Shown piece after piece: positions 1 to 8,486 of a DNA stretch of 64,000 bases; the stretch's first letter is position 1, and every line of letters begins with the position of its first letter. This DNA is from Flavihumibacter soli (GTDB lineage Bacteria; Bacteroidota; Bacteroidia; Sphingobacteriales; Sphingobacteriaceae). The position numbers and the translations under genes were made by a program. The DNA lies in contig NZ_JAAFZB010000095.1 of the NCBI RefSeq assembly GCF_010692725.1, positions 310,001-374,000 of the forward strand, in the 5' to 3' direction. Below the pieces are notes generated by a model. The model did not search any database and had not been told where the DNA came from. It saw only the letters and a list, made by a program, of their open reading frames with translations.

Positions 1-2088
1 ACTCTGGATATTTTGACCCCCCTGGTTCGTGGCCGTCAAATTAAGGATCTTGAGAACCGGATCATCCGTTCGGATAAAACCTTTGTACCGATGATGTGGT
101 CAGCCAGCATCAATGAAGCTGACGGTCTCACCTACTGTGTCGGGCGTGATATGACTGAGAAAAAGCTGACAGAAAAACGCAATAGCGATACTGCCTCTTT
201 ATTGAAATCTGTTGTGCAAACCATGGATGAATCCATCCTGGTAGTAAATACGCAGGCTGAACTGATCTTTGCGAATAATTCCTTCTTCCGGGTAACGGGC
301 GAATTGCCGGGTAATGACTATGAAACCTGGAGTGAGGCTTACCCATTATTTGACAAGAATACCCGGCAGAAAATTGCGAAGGAGGATCAACCTGTGATCC
401 AGGCATTGAATGGTAAGAACACAGTGGGAGAGGAATTTCTGGTAATAAATCCGAATAACAGCGAATTTCCGATCGTAGTGAATGCGTCAGCCCTCCGGAG
501 CGCCGGCGGAAAGCTGATCGGTGCCATGGCAATCAAGCGAAATGTCACGGTACAACAAACGACTGAATCACAATTAAGGAAAAAGGAAGAACAGATAAGC
601 AAAATATTCAATACCGTAAGTGATGTGTTATTTATGCTCAAGGTAGAAGGCATAGGTAAGTACAGGTTTCTAGCCGCAAATCAACCCTTTTTTAACGCCA
701 CTGGCCTCACAGAGGATCGTGTGATTAATAAGTTCGTAGATGACGTAATACCTGAACCTTCTTTAACCCTTGTGCTTCAACAGTATGCAGAAGCTATCCG
801 CTTACACCAGCAACTTAGCTGGGAAGAAGTTACCGAGTATCCGTCAGGGAAAAAAACCGGTATTGTAACTGTAACGCCGATCTTGGACGGGCGGGGTGTT
901 TGTATTGAACTAATAGGTTCCGTTAACGATATAACAAGCACAAAAGAGGCTGCGGAAATCGTTTATAAAAGCAATGAACGTTTTGAATATGTAACCAAGG
1001 CAACATCTGAAGCTATCTGGGATTGGGACTTAATAAGCGATGAATTTTACCGGGGAGAAGGTTTTAGTACTTTATTTGGTGTAGACCTCGAAAAGACAAC
1101 GACCGATGTGAAGTTCTGGCAGGCTTATATCCATCCTGAAGATAAGGTTCGTATTCTGGACAGTCTTGAGGACGCTTTGGCCAGCGATGCTCAAACCTGG
1201 TCAGGCCAGTACCGTTATTTAAAAGCCGATGGGGAATTCGCTATTGTCGCCGATAGAAGTGTCATTATCAGGTCGGAAGATGGCAAAGCGCTTCGCATGA
1301 TTGGCGCTATGCAGGATATAACTGATCGGATCTCTGCAGAAAACCTCCTGAAATATCAAAACGAAGAATTAGTAAAGATCAACCAGGAACTTGACAGTTT
1401 TGTTTACAGCGCATCACATGAATTGCGATCCCCGCTTACGGCCATTATGGGACTAATAACTTTATCCAGGGCTGCGAAGGAAAAGACAGATCGGGATCAC
1501 TATCATAATTTAATGGAGAAAAGTGTTCAAAACCTCGACCAGGTTATTAAAGACATTATCAGTTATTCGAAAAATGCCCGGCTTGAGGTGGTGAATGAAT
1601 TGATTAACCTTGAAGAACTGATAAAGGAATCAATCAGCCTGTTTAATTATATGGAAGGCGGCGACCAGGTGATCTTTAATATTGACATAAATGAAACCCA
1701 TCCATTTTATTCCGATAAAAATCGCATCAGCACGCTTTTTAATAATATAATTTCAAATGCTATTAAATACAGGAACCCCGAAGCAGAACAGTCTAAGGTT
1801 GATATAAAGATTAATCAGAGAGTAAATTCAGTTGAGCTTAGTATCGCTGATAACGGTCTTGGGATTCCAGAAGAAAAACTGCCAGATGTATTTAAGATGT
1901 TTGTCCGGTTAACCTCAAATATGCCCGGCAGTGGATTAGGACTGTTTATTGTAAAAGAGATCCTTAATAAGTTAGGGGGTACTGTACACCTGAGCTCGGT
2001 TCCCGGAAAGGGAACAACTTTCCAGATCAGCATTCCGAATGGGAAGGAACCTCAGTCAGGTGAGGCGGCCTCAGCTACTGCTAAATAA
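1..2088 (+). CDS. PAS-domain sensor histidine kinase, 5' end cut by the window
   Basis: The frame is open from base 1, so the gene starts left of the window; the first in-window start codon (TTG at 13) lies inside a PAS/PAC domain and is not the real start. The visible part has the end of one PAS domain, then PAS domains beginning near nt 200, 590 and 980, the last followed by a PAC segment ending in MIGAMQDITDR. A HisKA domain follows with the H-box ASHELRSPL (His codon 1417-1419), then an HATPase_c domain with N box (NNIISNAIKYRN, about nt 1740), G1 (DNGLGIP, about 1850) and G2 (GSGLGLFIVKEI, about 1930). No membrane segment or receiver domain is visible. It should autophosphorylate on the His in response to a cytosolic or redox/ligand signal. 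The partner regulator is not in the window. Confidence 0.93.
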   Translation, partial: TLDILTPLVRGRQIKDLENRIIRSDKTFVPMMWSASINEADGLTYCVGRDMTEKKLTEKRNSDTASLLKSVVQTMDESILVVNTQAELIFANNSFFRVTGELPGNDYETWSEAYPLFDKNTRQKIAKEDQPVIQALNGKNTVGEEFLVINPNNSEFPIVVNASALRSAGGKLIGAMAIKRNVTVQQTTESQLRKKEEQISKIFNTVSDVLFMLKVEGIGKYRFLAANQPFFNATGLTEDRVINKFVDDVIPEPSLTLVLQQYAEAIRLHQQLSWEEVTEYPSGKKTGIVTVTPILDGRGVCIELIGSVNDITSTKEAAEIVYKSNERFEYVTKATSEAIWDWDLISDEFYRGEGFSTLFGVDLEKTTTDVKFWQAYIHPEDKVRILDSLEDALASDAQTWSGQYRYLKADGEFAIVADRSVIIRSEDGKALRMIGAMQDITDRISAENLLKYQNEELVKINQELDSFVYSASHELRSPLTAIMGLITLSRAAKEKTDRDHYHNLMEKSVQNLDQVIKDIISYSKNARLEVVNELINLEELIKESISLFNYMEGGDQVIFNIDINETHPFYSDKNRISTLFNNIISNAIKYRNPEAEQSKVDIKINQRVNSVELSIADNGLGIPEEKLPDVFKMFVRLTSNMPGSGLGLFIVKEILNKLGGTVHLSSVPGKGTTFQISIPNGKEPQSGEAASATAK

Positions 2089-2100
2089 GATTGCAGTTCT

Positions 2101-3375
2101 TTAATGCGGATGTATCTCTTTAAGGCTTAACGGTACCAAACGCTTTGTTTTCAGCCATGTAATACTGACCACTACGAGGGTCATAGTGCCCCCGAAAAGC
2201 ACGGACGGCACAGAACCCATAAGCTTAGCCGTAAGTCCTGATTCGAAAGCTCCTATCTCATTAGATGACCCGATAAACATAGAATTCACTGCGGCTACAC
2301 GACCACGCATTTCATCCGGGGTGAGCAACTGGAGAATTGTTGAGCGAATCACAACACTGACACTATCAAAACAGCCCTCAAAAAACAGGATGAGCAGCGT
2401 GAGGTAAAAGTTGCGGGAGAGGCCGAAAGCAATTATTGAAAGGCCGAAGCCAGTGATAGCAAAAAGAAGATTTCTCCACGGCCTTCCCATCGGTGAGTAA
2501 CGGGCCATCAGGAACATTGTGATCACCGCACCCGCTGCCGGGGCCGCCCGCATAATGCCTAAGCCCTCCGCTCCCACTTTCAGGATGTCGTGAGCAAAAA
2601 TTGGCATGAGTGCCACTGCCCCCCCAAAGAATACGGAGAACATATCAAGCGACAAAGCCCCCAGTATCATCTTGCTTTTAAATACAAACCGGATTCCCTC
2701 CGCGAGGCTCTGGTAAATATTCTCTTTCGGGATGAATTGCGGCGGCTTGTTCTTCAGGAAGAAGAAAACACTCGCCAGAGAAGCCAGCATAAAAAGCACG
2801 ATTACGAGAAAGCAGGCTGTTACGCCGCTGAATCCATACAATAGCCCGCCCGCTGCCGGGCCTACTATGGATGCTACCTGCCAGCTGCTGCTGTTCCAGG
2901 TGGAAGAATTAGGATAGATCGCTTTCGGCACGATCTGAGCCATTAAAGAGAAGGCCGTTGGTGAAAAGAAGCCTCGCGCTATTCCAATGAGAAGGATCAT
3001 TCCGTAAATAATCGAGATGACCCATCCTTTAGGGATTGGCAAGATGGTCTGCTCCATAGTTACTAAGAAGAGGATGAAGGAGCAAAACGTCATTGCTGCG
3101 ATAATCCAGACGAGCATTTTCTTCTTATCAGACTTGTCAGCCACATAGCCCCCGTACAGGGAAACTGAAATTGCCGGAATAGCTTCTGCCAGACCGATCA
3201 GACCCAGGGAAAGCGGATCTCGTGTAAGCTGGTATATATGCCACCCTATAACCACCGCCTGGATCTGGTAAGCGAAAGTCAGCAGGAAGCGCATGGCTAC
3301 ATAGGAGCGGAACTCCGGATAGCGCAGAGCGGCATACGGATCAGGGCGTTGACTTTCCTGTGGATTTTCGGACAT
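2101..3375 (-). CDS. MFS transporter (EntS-like, MFS_3 group)
   Basis: A 424-residue protein with about 12 hydrophobic segments, of normal length for a major facilitator. The N-terminus (YAALRYPEFRSYVAMRFLLTFAYQIQ) and the loop GGYVADKSDKKKML between helices 2 and 3 (MFS motif A: G-x3-D-x-D-K-K) match the EntS/DUF894-like group of small-molecule exporters. A second diagnostic stretch, MRGRVAAVNSMFIGSSNEIGAFESG, is typical of that group. The substrate cannot be read from the sequence. The gene converges on the histidine kinase with only 12 bp between stop codons, and the M28 peptidase gene lies 11 bp upstream on the same strand, so the two may be cotranscribed. Confidence 0.85.
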   Translation of the reverse strand: MSENPQESQRPDPYAALRYPEFRSYVAMRFLLTFAYQIQAVVIGWHIYQLTRDPLSLGLIGLAEAIPAISVSLYGGYVADKSDKKKMLVWIIAAMTFCSFILFLVTMEQTILPIPKGWVISIIYGMILLIGIARGFFSPTAFSLMAQIVPKAIYPNSSTWNSSSWQVASIVGPAAGGLLYGFSGVTACFLVIVLFMLASLASVFFFLKNKPPQFIPKENIYQSLAEGIRFVFKSKMILGALSLDMFSVFFGGAVALMPIFAHDILKVGAEGLGIMRAAPAAGAVITMFLMARYSPMGRPWRNLLFAITGFGLSIIAFGLSRNFYLTLLILFFEGCFDSVSVVIRSTILQLLTPDEMRGRVAAVNSMFIGSSNEIGAFESGLTAKLMGSVPSVLFGGTMTLVVVSITWLKTKRLVPLSLKEIHPH

Positions 3376-3386
3376 TGTGGCGAATA

Positions 3387-4787
3387 TTAAAGTCCCTTTT
3401 GATCAATCAAATAAGTGAGGGCAGCCATAGCAGCAGCCCCTAACTCGAGCTCACGGCGATTCACATTCTCGAAAACATCGTTACTTGCGTGATGAATATC
3501 GAAATATCGCTGCGAGTCGGGGCGATAGCCTATCAGTGTAACACCGGGAGCTGCATTTCTAAGCGGTCCGATATCTGCTCCCCCACCTCCGGCCTTGATG
3601 TCTTCAATAAGGTAAGGCTTTAAGAGCGGCAGCCAGTTTTGACTCATACCGGCCAGGGCATCCTTAGAACTATCGACACTGAAACCACGCGGTGTGAAGC
3701 CCCCGGCATCAGACTCGATGGCCGCGATATGCTTTTCATTTCCCGCCTTAGCAAGCTCGGCATATTTTAATCCCCCTCTCAAACCATTCTCTTCATTCAT
3801 AAACATAACGGCCCTGAGGGTGCGCTTCGGCTTATAGTTCATAGACTTAAAGATCCTTAATACTTCAACCGATTGCATAACCCCCGTTCCATCATCATGT
3901 GCACCTTCAGCAAGATCCCAAGAGTCCAGGTGACCGCCTACACTGATTATTTCCTCAGGATCCGAACTGCCGCGCATTTCGCCGATAACATTATATGAAA
4001 GAGCATCGGGTAATGTCCTGCAATCCTGTTTCAGGTAGAACTGTACACTGCCGGCCTTAGATTCTTTCAGTTTCCTGCTTAAGAGTTCAGCGCCATTGGT
4101 GCTGATAGCGGCAGCCGGTATTTTAGTCACGTTATCTGCGTAGCGCATGCCGCCAGTATGCGGATAGTCATCCAATGCGTGGGTCATCGAACGAACAATG
4201 ACAGCCACAGCACCGAGTTTCGCCGCTTCTATAGCTCCCTGTCCGCGCTGGTCGACAGCGCCACGGTAAGCGTCAAAAGTTTCGATAGGTTTGGGGTTGA
4301 ACGGCCGATTGAAGAACACGATCTTTCCCTTTACAGTGTTCTCGCCAAGGTTCTTCAATTCATCCAAACTCCTGACTTCGATAACCTGCGCGGTTATCCC
4401 CTTTTGTGGTGTGGCGATTGAACTGCCTAAAGCGGCGACAGGCACCGTAATCTTATTATTCCCATCAAGAATAAACGCCGTTTCTTTAACTCCGCGCTCC
4501 CAATGTGGTACCATCACTTCCTGCAGGTAAACTGTGTCGAAACCGTAGTCTTCCATCAATTTCTTTGTCCATTCTACTGACTTCTGGGCACCTGCAGAAC
4601 CGCTTAACCGGGGTCCGATCTTCTTGCACAGATATTCCAGGTTGCGATAGGCGTGTCCTTTATCGAGGGCTTCATCGTAGATCTTTCTAATCATTATAGA
4701 ATCAGCGTTTTGCGCCCGACCAGAAGTAGCAATAATTAGCAGCGCGAGGCAGAGAGTAGTGGCTTTGAAATATAAGTTTCTAAACAT
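3387..4787 (-). CDS. Secreted M28 family zinc metallopeptidase
   Basis: A 466-residue protein with a signal peptide (residues 1-25, cleavage probably after GRAQ). A protease-associated (PA) domain is inserted at about residues 120-250. The M28 catalytic core carries the co-catalytic zinc set: His286 and Asp298 (GGHLDSWDLAEGAHDDGTG), Glu332/Glu333 (NEENGLRGG), Asp360 (ESDAGGF) and a late His in FDIHHASND. The order matches plasma glutamate carboxypeptidase/carboxypeptidase Q-type aminopeptidases that act in the periplasm or outside the cell. All ligands are present, so it should be active. It sits 11 bp upstream of the MFS gene on the same strand; 47 bp separate it from recG. Confidence 0.92.
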   Translation of the reverse strand: MFRNLYFKATTLCLALLIIATSGRAQNADSIMIRKIYDEALDKGHAYRNLEYLCKKIGPRLSGSAGAQKSVEWTKKLMEDYGFDTVYLQEVMVPHWERGVKETAFILDGNNKITVPVAALGSSIATPQKGITAQVIEVRSLDELKNLGENTVKGKIVFFNRPFNPKPIETFDAYRGAVDQRGQGAIEAAKLGAVAVIVRSMTHALDDYPHTGGMRYADNVTKIPAAAISTNGAELLSRKLKESKAGSVQFYLKQDCRTLPDALSYNVIGEMRGSSDPEEIISVGGHLDSWDLAEGAHDDGTGVMQSVEVLRIFKSMNYKPKRTLRAVMFMNEENGLRGGLKYAELAKAGNEKHIAAIESDAGGFTPRGFSVDSSKDALAGMSQNWLPLLKPYLIEDIKAGGGGADIGPLRNAAPGVTLIGYRPDSQRYFDIHHASNDVFENVNRRELELGAAAMAALTYLIDQKGL

Positions 4788-4834
4788 GAAGAGATATTAT
4801 AGTTGATGTATTGGAGTAATGGTTGAAGATATGA

Positions 4835-6940
4835 TTATGATATTTTATTCCAGGTAATTCCATCTTTCTTTTCTTCAAAGTAATTCCGAAGTAATGCATT
4901 TTCTTCCTTTATTAATTCAGGATCATCCTCAAAGATCTGGATAACCGTATTCCTGGCCTTTTGCAGTAGTTCCTGATCCTGCGCCAGGTCCGCAAGCTTC
5001 AGATCTAACACCCCGCTCTGCTGTGTACCCTCGATATTACCGGGTCCGCGCAGTTGGAGATCGATCTCGGAGATCTCGAATCCGTCTAAAGTCCTTACCA
5101 TGGTCTCAAGCCTGATCTTTCCTTCGCGGCTCAGCTTATTACCTGACATCAGTACACAGAAGGATTGCTCCGCTCCACGCCCAACCCGCCCCCGTAGCTG
5201 GTGAAGTTGCGAGAGGCCGAAGCGTTCCGAATTTTCAATGACCATAACACTGGCGTTAGGAACGTTGACGCCAACCTCTATTACAGTTGTGGCAACCATG
5301 ATCTGTGTTTCTCCTTTTACAAAACGCTGCATTTCAAACTCCTTGTCTTTTGGCGACAGCTTACCATGTACAATACTGATCCGATACTCCGGTAAAGGAA
5401 ACTCATCGGCAATATTCTGGATACCAGCTTCAAGATAGAGCAGGTCGAGCTTTTCACTTTCTTTGATCAGCGGATAGACCACATATACCTGGCGGCCTTT
5501 GGCAATCTCCTCCCGCATAAAACCGTACATACGCAGGCGCTGGTTTTCATACAGGTGAATCGTTTTAAGTGGCTTTCGACCGGCAGGCAGCTCATTAATG
5601 ACTGATACATCAAGATCCCCATATAGGGTCATTGCCAGTGTCCTTGGAATTGGCGTAGCGGTCATCACCAGTATGTGAGGCGGGATATTATTTTTCTTCC
5701 AGAGCTTAGCTCTCTGTTCTACACCGAAACGGTGCTGCTCGTCTATCACAACCAAACCAAGGTTATCGAACTGAACAATGTCTTCCAAAAGTGCATGGGT
5801 ACCTATAAGTATCTTCAACTGACCGGTCTGAAGTTTCTCATGGATTACCTTACGATCCTTCCTGGGTGTTGAACCGGTAAGGATAGCAACGCTGACGAAA
5901 TCTTCATCCAGTAAATGCGTTATAGAATGATAATGTTGACGGGCTAGGATCTCTGTAGGAGCCATAATACAGGCCTGGTAGCCATTATCTATTGCAAGAA
6001 GCATACTCATTAGTGCAACAACCGTTTTGCCGCTTCCTACGTCCCCCTGAAGCAGACGATTCATTTGAACCGGACGCTGTGTGTCTATCCTGATCTCTTT
6101 AATAACTCTTTTCTGAGCGCCTGTAAGATCGAAAGGTAATTTTTCTGAATAGAACGAATTGAATTTCTCGCCAACAGAACCGAAAACCAGTCCCTTATAC
6201 CTTTGGGTACGAAGCAACTTGTTCTTGAGCAATTTTAACTGTATGAAGAAAAGTTCTTCAAATTTCAGGCGTTTAACCGCTGAATTCAGAGAATCAGGAT
6301 TATTTGGAAAATGTATATGAACGAGGGCCTCACTTCGGGCAATTAGTTTGTGATTCTGAAGAACATAATGAGGCAGGGTTTCGGGAACTTCTTTCAATAT
6401 GGTTTCCAGCAAACCCACCTGGATACGCTGAATGCCTTTACTGTCGAGAAAGTATTGTTTTAATTTCTCAGTAGAACTATATACAGGTTGCAAAGTAGGG
6501 TTACCCTGTTTCTTGTCTTGCAAATTGTACAATTCCATCTCCGGATGAGATATGGACAGGCGAGAGTTAAAAACAGAGGGTTTACCGAATATATTATAGG
6601 CAGCACCGGTCTTCAGGTGGCGCTCTACCCAGGAGATACCCTGGAACCATACGAGTTCGAGAATACCCGTATCGTCTTTGACCTGTGCGATGAGCCTACG
6701 GGCGCGCTTTACGCCGATTATTTCTTTGGATACTACGCGGGCTATAACCTGAACGGCAGGCAATTCGCCGTTTAGCTCTTTAATCTTATAGAAACGGGTA
6801 CGGTCAATGTAACGGAAAGGATAATGCTGCAACAGGTCGCCATAGGTAAATATGCCCAGTTCCTTCTTCAGGACTTCAGCCTTTTGCGGACCAACTCCTT
6901 TTAAGTATTCAATGGGTGTTTTAAGTATCTGAGCTGCCAA
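4835..6940 (-). CDS. recG: ATP-dependent DNA helicase RecG
   Basis: Full-length RecG (701 residues) that regresses stalled forks and branch-migrates Holliday junctions. The N-terminal wedge/OB domain (about 60-160) binds the branch point. The helicase core has Walker A GDVGSGKT (299-306), the DEQH box (about 400-403) followed by RFGVEQR, motif III TATPIPRTL, and motif VI LRGRVGRG. The C-terminal TRG-like region contains the RecG signature LQLRGPGNIEGTQQSG. The start MAAQILKTPIEYLKGVGPQKA opens with the usual helix-hairpin-helix-like GVGP element, which supports this start. The rarD-like gene lies 11 bp upstream on the same strand, so recG may be read from that operon. Confidence 0.98.
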   Translation of the reverse strand: MAAQILKTPIEYLKGVGPQKAEVLKKELGIFTYGDLLQHYPFRYIDRTRFYKIKELNGELPAVQVIARVVSKEIIGVKRARRLIAQVKDDTGILELVWFQGISWVERHLKTGAAYNIFGKPSVFNSRLSISHPEMELYNLQDKKQGNPTLQPVYSSTEKLKQYFLDSKGIQRIQVGLLETILKEVPETLPHYVLQNHKLIARSEALVHIHFPNNPDSLNSAVKRLKFEELFFIQLKLLKNKLLRTQRYKGLVFGSVGEKFNSFYSEKLPFDLTGAQKRVIKEIRIDTQRPVQMNRLLQGDVGSGKTVVALMSMLLAIDNGYQACIMAPTEILARQHYHSITHLLDEDFVSVAILTGSTPRKDRKVIHEKLQTGQLKILIGTHALLEDIVQFDNLGLVVIDEQHRFGVEQRAKLWKKNNIPPHILVMTATPIPRTLAMTLYGDLDVSVINELPAGRKPLKTIHLYENQRLRMYGFMREEIAKGRQVYVVYPLIKESEKLDLLYLEAGIQNIADEFPLPEYRISIVHGKLSPKDKEFEMQRFVKGETQIMVATTVIEVGVNVPNASVMVIENSERFGLSQLHQLRGRVGRGAEQSFCVLMSGNKLSREGKIRLETMVRTLDGFEISEIDLQLRGPGNIEGTQQSGVLDLKLADLAQDQELLQKARNTVIQIFEDDPELIKEENALLRNYFEEKKDGITWNKIS

Positions 6941-6951
6941 TCAAAATTTTA

Positions 6952-7881
6952 TTATCGAACATCAGTAGTATTCAGCTTGTCATACCCCTTCTGAAAAATA
7001 CTACTTAGCAGATTCCAATTAAAAACAATCACTGCTGCCAGGAGAAGAATGTAAGCATATACCTGATAAGGACTGATAGTGTCGTGAAAATAGAAAAACG
7101 CCACCGCAAAAGCAATGACAGGATTCAGGTAAATAATGATCCCAAGTGTGGAAGAGGGCATCCCTATCAAGGCGTACAAGCTTAAAAACAAGGGAATGAT
7201 CGTAAACACAACAGATATGACAAGAATATTCAGCCAGAAATTAATATCCGTCGGGAATTCCGTGTGATTATAAATAAATAATGGCAGCATTATAAAAAAT
7301 GATATTATGAGCTGAATGCCCAGTACATTTAATTTATCAAGCTGAGTGATAACACGTTGAATAATCAAATAGAAGGCATAAAGTGAGGCTATGAACACCG
7401 ACCAAAGCACTTCCACCAGTGATCCCTGAGCCAGTATGACAATACTGATTAACGCTATCATGATAGCGACCAGTTTAATTCTGCTGAGTGCTTCTTTTAA
7501 GATCAGGAAACCACCCATGGCCGTGATCAGCGGGCAAACCATATAGGCAAACGCTGCGGAAGTGAGGCTGACGTTATTAACCGCGTAAATGAATGTAAAC
7601 CAGTTACCGGTTATCAATACCCCCGCTGTAAGAGTAAGCAGATAGATCTTTTTCCTGCTTTGCGGGCTTGATGACTTCAGGTAGGCGATATCGTTTTTTA
7701 TTTCCTTTTTCCGGAAAAGCAAAATCAATAGCCAGGTAATAAGTAGGGAGGTAAAAATACGATAATGCAGAATTACGTCCGAGGGATATTGCTGAAGATT
7801 ACGAAGCGGAATAGCAAAGAAACCCCAAATTGCTACTGAGACAAGTGCAGCTGCGAAGTACTTAAAGCGACCTAAACTCAA
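6952..7881 (-). CDS. EamA/RarD-like inner-membrane transporter
   Basis: A 309-residue protein with about ten hydrophobic helices arranged as two EamA repeats. The N-terminus (VSVAIWGFFAIPLRNLQQYP ... ILHYRI) is characteristic of the RarD branch of the drug/metabolite transporter superfamily, whose substrates are mostly unknown. Its start overlaps the stop of ridA by 4 bp, so the two are translationally coupled, and recG follows after 11 bp. The coupling with RidA could mean export of a metabolite linked to amino-acid or enamine chemistry, but that is inference only. Confidence 0.85.
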   Translation of the reverse strand: MSLGRFKYFAAALVSVAIWGFFAIPLRNLQQYPSDVILHYRIFTSLLITWLLILLFRKKEIKNDIAYLKSSSPQSRKKIYLLTLTAGVLITGNWFTFIYAVNNVSLTSAAFAYMVCPLITAMGGFLILKEALSRIKLVAIMIALISIVILAQGSLVEVLWSVFIASLYAFYLIIQRVITQLDKLNVLGIQLIISFFIMLPLFIYNHTEFPTDINFWLNILVISVVFTIIPLFLSLYALIGMPSSTLGIIIYLNPVIAFAVAFFYFHDTISPYQVYAYILLLAAVIVFNWNLLSSIFQKGYDKLNTTDVR

Positions 7882-8264
7882 TGACTGGTATTATAAGCAA
7901 CGACAGATATCTCCACGTTTACATTCTTAGGTAAGCCGGCAGCGGCAACAGTTTCTCTTGCAGGAAAATCTGCTTTGAAGTATGATCCATAAATTTCATT
8001 TACTTCAGCGAAGTAACTCATATCACTTAGGAAGATGCTCGTTTTTACAACATCGGCAAAAGTATATCCTGCTTTGGATAAAATTGCCTCTAAATTCTTC
8101 ATTACCTGCCTGGCCTCATCACCAACGCTTCCTTTAATCAACTCATTTGATGCCGGGTCGATTGCTATCTGACCTGAAACAAACAACATCTGTCCAGCCT
8201 GTACGGCCTGGCTGTATGGTCCTATAGGAGCAGGAGCATTATCTGTATTAACAATTCGCTTCAT
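7878..8264 (-). CDS. ridA: RidA family reactive intermediate/imine deaminase
   Basis: A 128-residue protein of the YjgF/YER057c/UK114 family. It shows the N-terminal motif APAPIGPYSQAVQAGQMLFVSGQI, the central block EARQVMKNLEAILSKAGYTFADVVKTSIFL, and the C-terminal REIVAVAAGLP-type motif (here ARETVAAAGLPKNVNVEISVVAY), including the Arg that binds the carboxylate of the imine. RidA hydrolyses 2-aminoacrylate and related enamines to ketoacids in the cytosol. It lies 1 bp downstream of the small DUF6728-like gene and overlaps the EamA gene by 4 bp: a three- or four-gene operon that may extend into recG. Confidence 0.96.
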   Translation of the reverse strand: MKRIVNTDNAPAPIGPYSQAVQAGQMLFVSGQIAIDPASNELIKGSVGDEARQVMKNLEAILSKAGYTFADVVKTSIFLSDMSYFAEVNEIYGSYFKADFPARETVAAAGLPKNVNVEISVVAYNTSH

Positions 8265-8265
8265 C

Positions 8266-8406
8266 TTATTTTATTATGAACCAGTCTATAAGCTTGTAGA
8301 TTAATCCTGCCAGAAACATAGTTATAGCAATTGCATTAATGATATGCATTACTTTCAAATTGAAATTGATTGGCCGGTTAGGGTCTTTTTTTCTGAAAAA
8401 ATACAT
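8266..8406 (-). CDS. Small single-TM protein, DUF6728-like
   Basis: A 46-residue protein beginning MYFFRKKDPNRPINF, with a basic N-terminus and one transmembrane helix (about residues 20-42, MHIINAIAITMFLAGLIYKL). It resembles the DUF6728 family of short Bacteroidota membrane proteins of unknown function; this assignment is from memory of the family. A longer reading from 8463 would begin inside the ompA terminator stem, whereas the ATG at 8406 lies 5 bp downstream of a TACCTTTG -7 box (8412-8419), so 8406 is chosen. It heads the ridA/eamA operon, with 1 bp before ridA. Confidence 0.7.
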   Translation of the reverse strand: MYFFRKKDPNRPINFNLKVMHIINAIAITMFLAGLIYKLIDWFIIK

Positions 8407-8411
8407 TATTG

Positions 8412-8419
8412 CAAAGGTA
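8412..8419 (-). promoter_or_regulatory. -7 box of the DUF6728-ridA-eamA operon
   Basis: On the minus strand the sequence reads TACCTTTG, an exact match to the Bacteroidota -7 consensus TAnnTTTG, ending 5 bp before the ATG at 8406. The upstream -33 element would fall inside the terminator stem of ompA and is not clear. A transcript from here would have almost no leader. Confidence 0.6.
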
Positions 8420-8423
8420 GGAA

Positions 8424-8460
8424 CAAAAAAAGAGTCCCGATAAAATATCGGGACTCTTTT
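8424..8460 (-). terminator. Intrinsic terminator of the OmpA-family gene
   Basis: A perfect 15-bp stem, 8428-8442 paired with 8446-8460 (core GAGTCCCGATA/TATCGGGACTC), with a 3-base loop. On the minus strand the stem runs into a T-rich tract (8424-8430 read in reverse). It lies 27 bp beyond the ompA-like stop codon. The stem core TCCCGAT/ATCGGGA recurs in the rimP leader (27108-27132). Confidence 0.9.
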
Positions 8461-8486
8461 CACAATATGCTTATGAACATTATTGT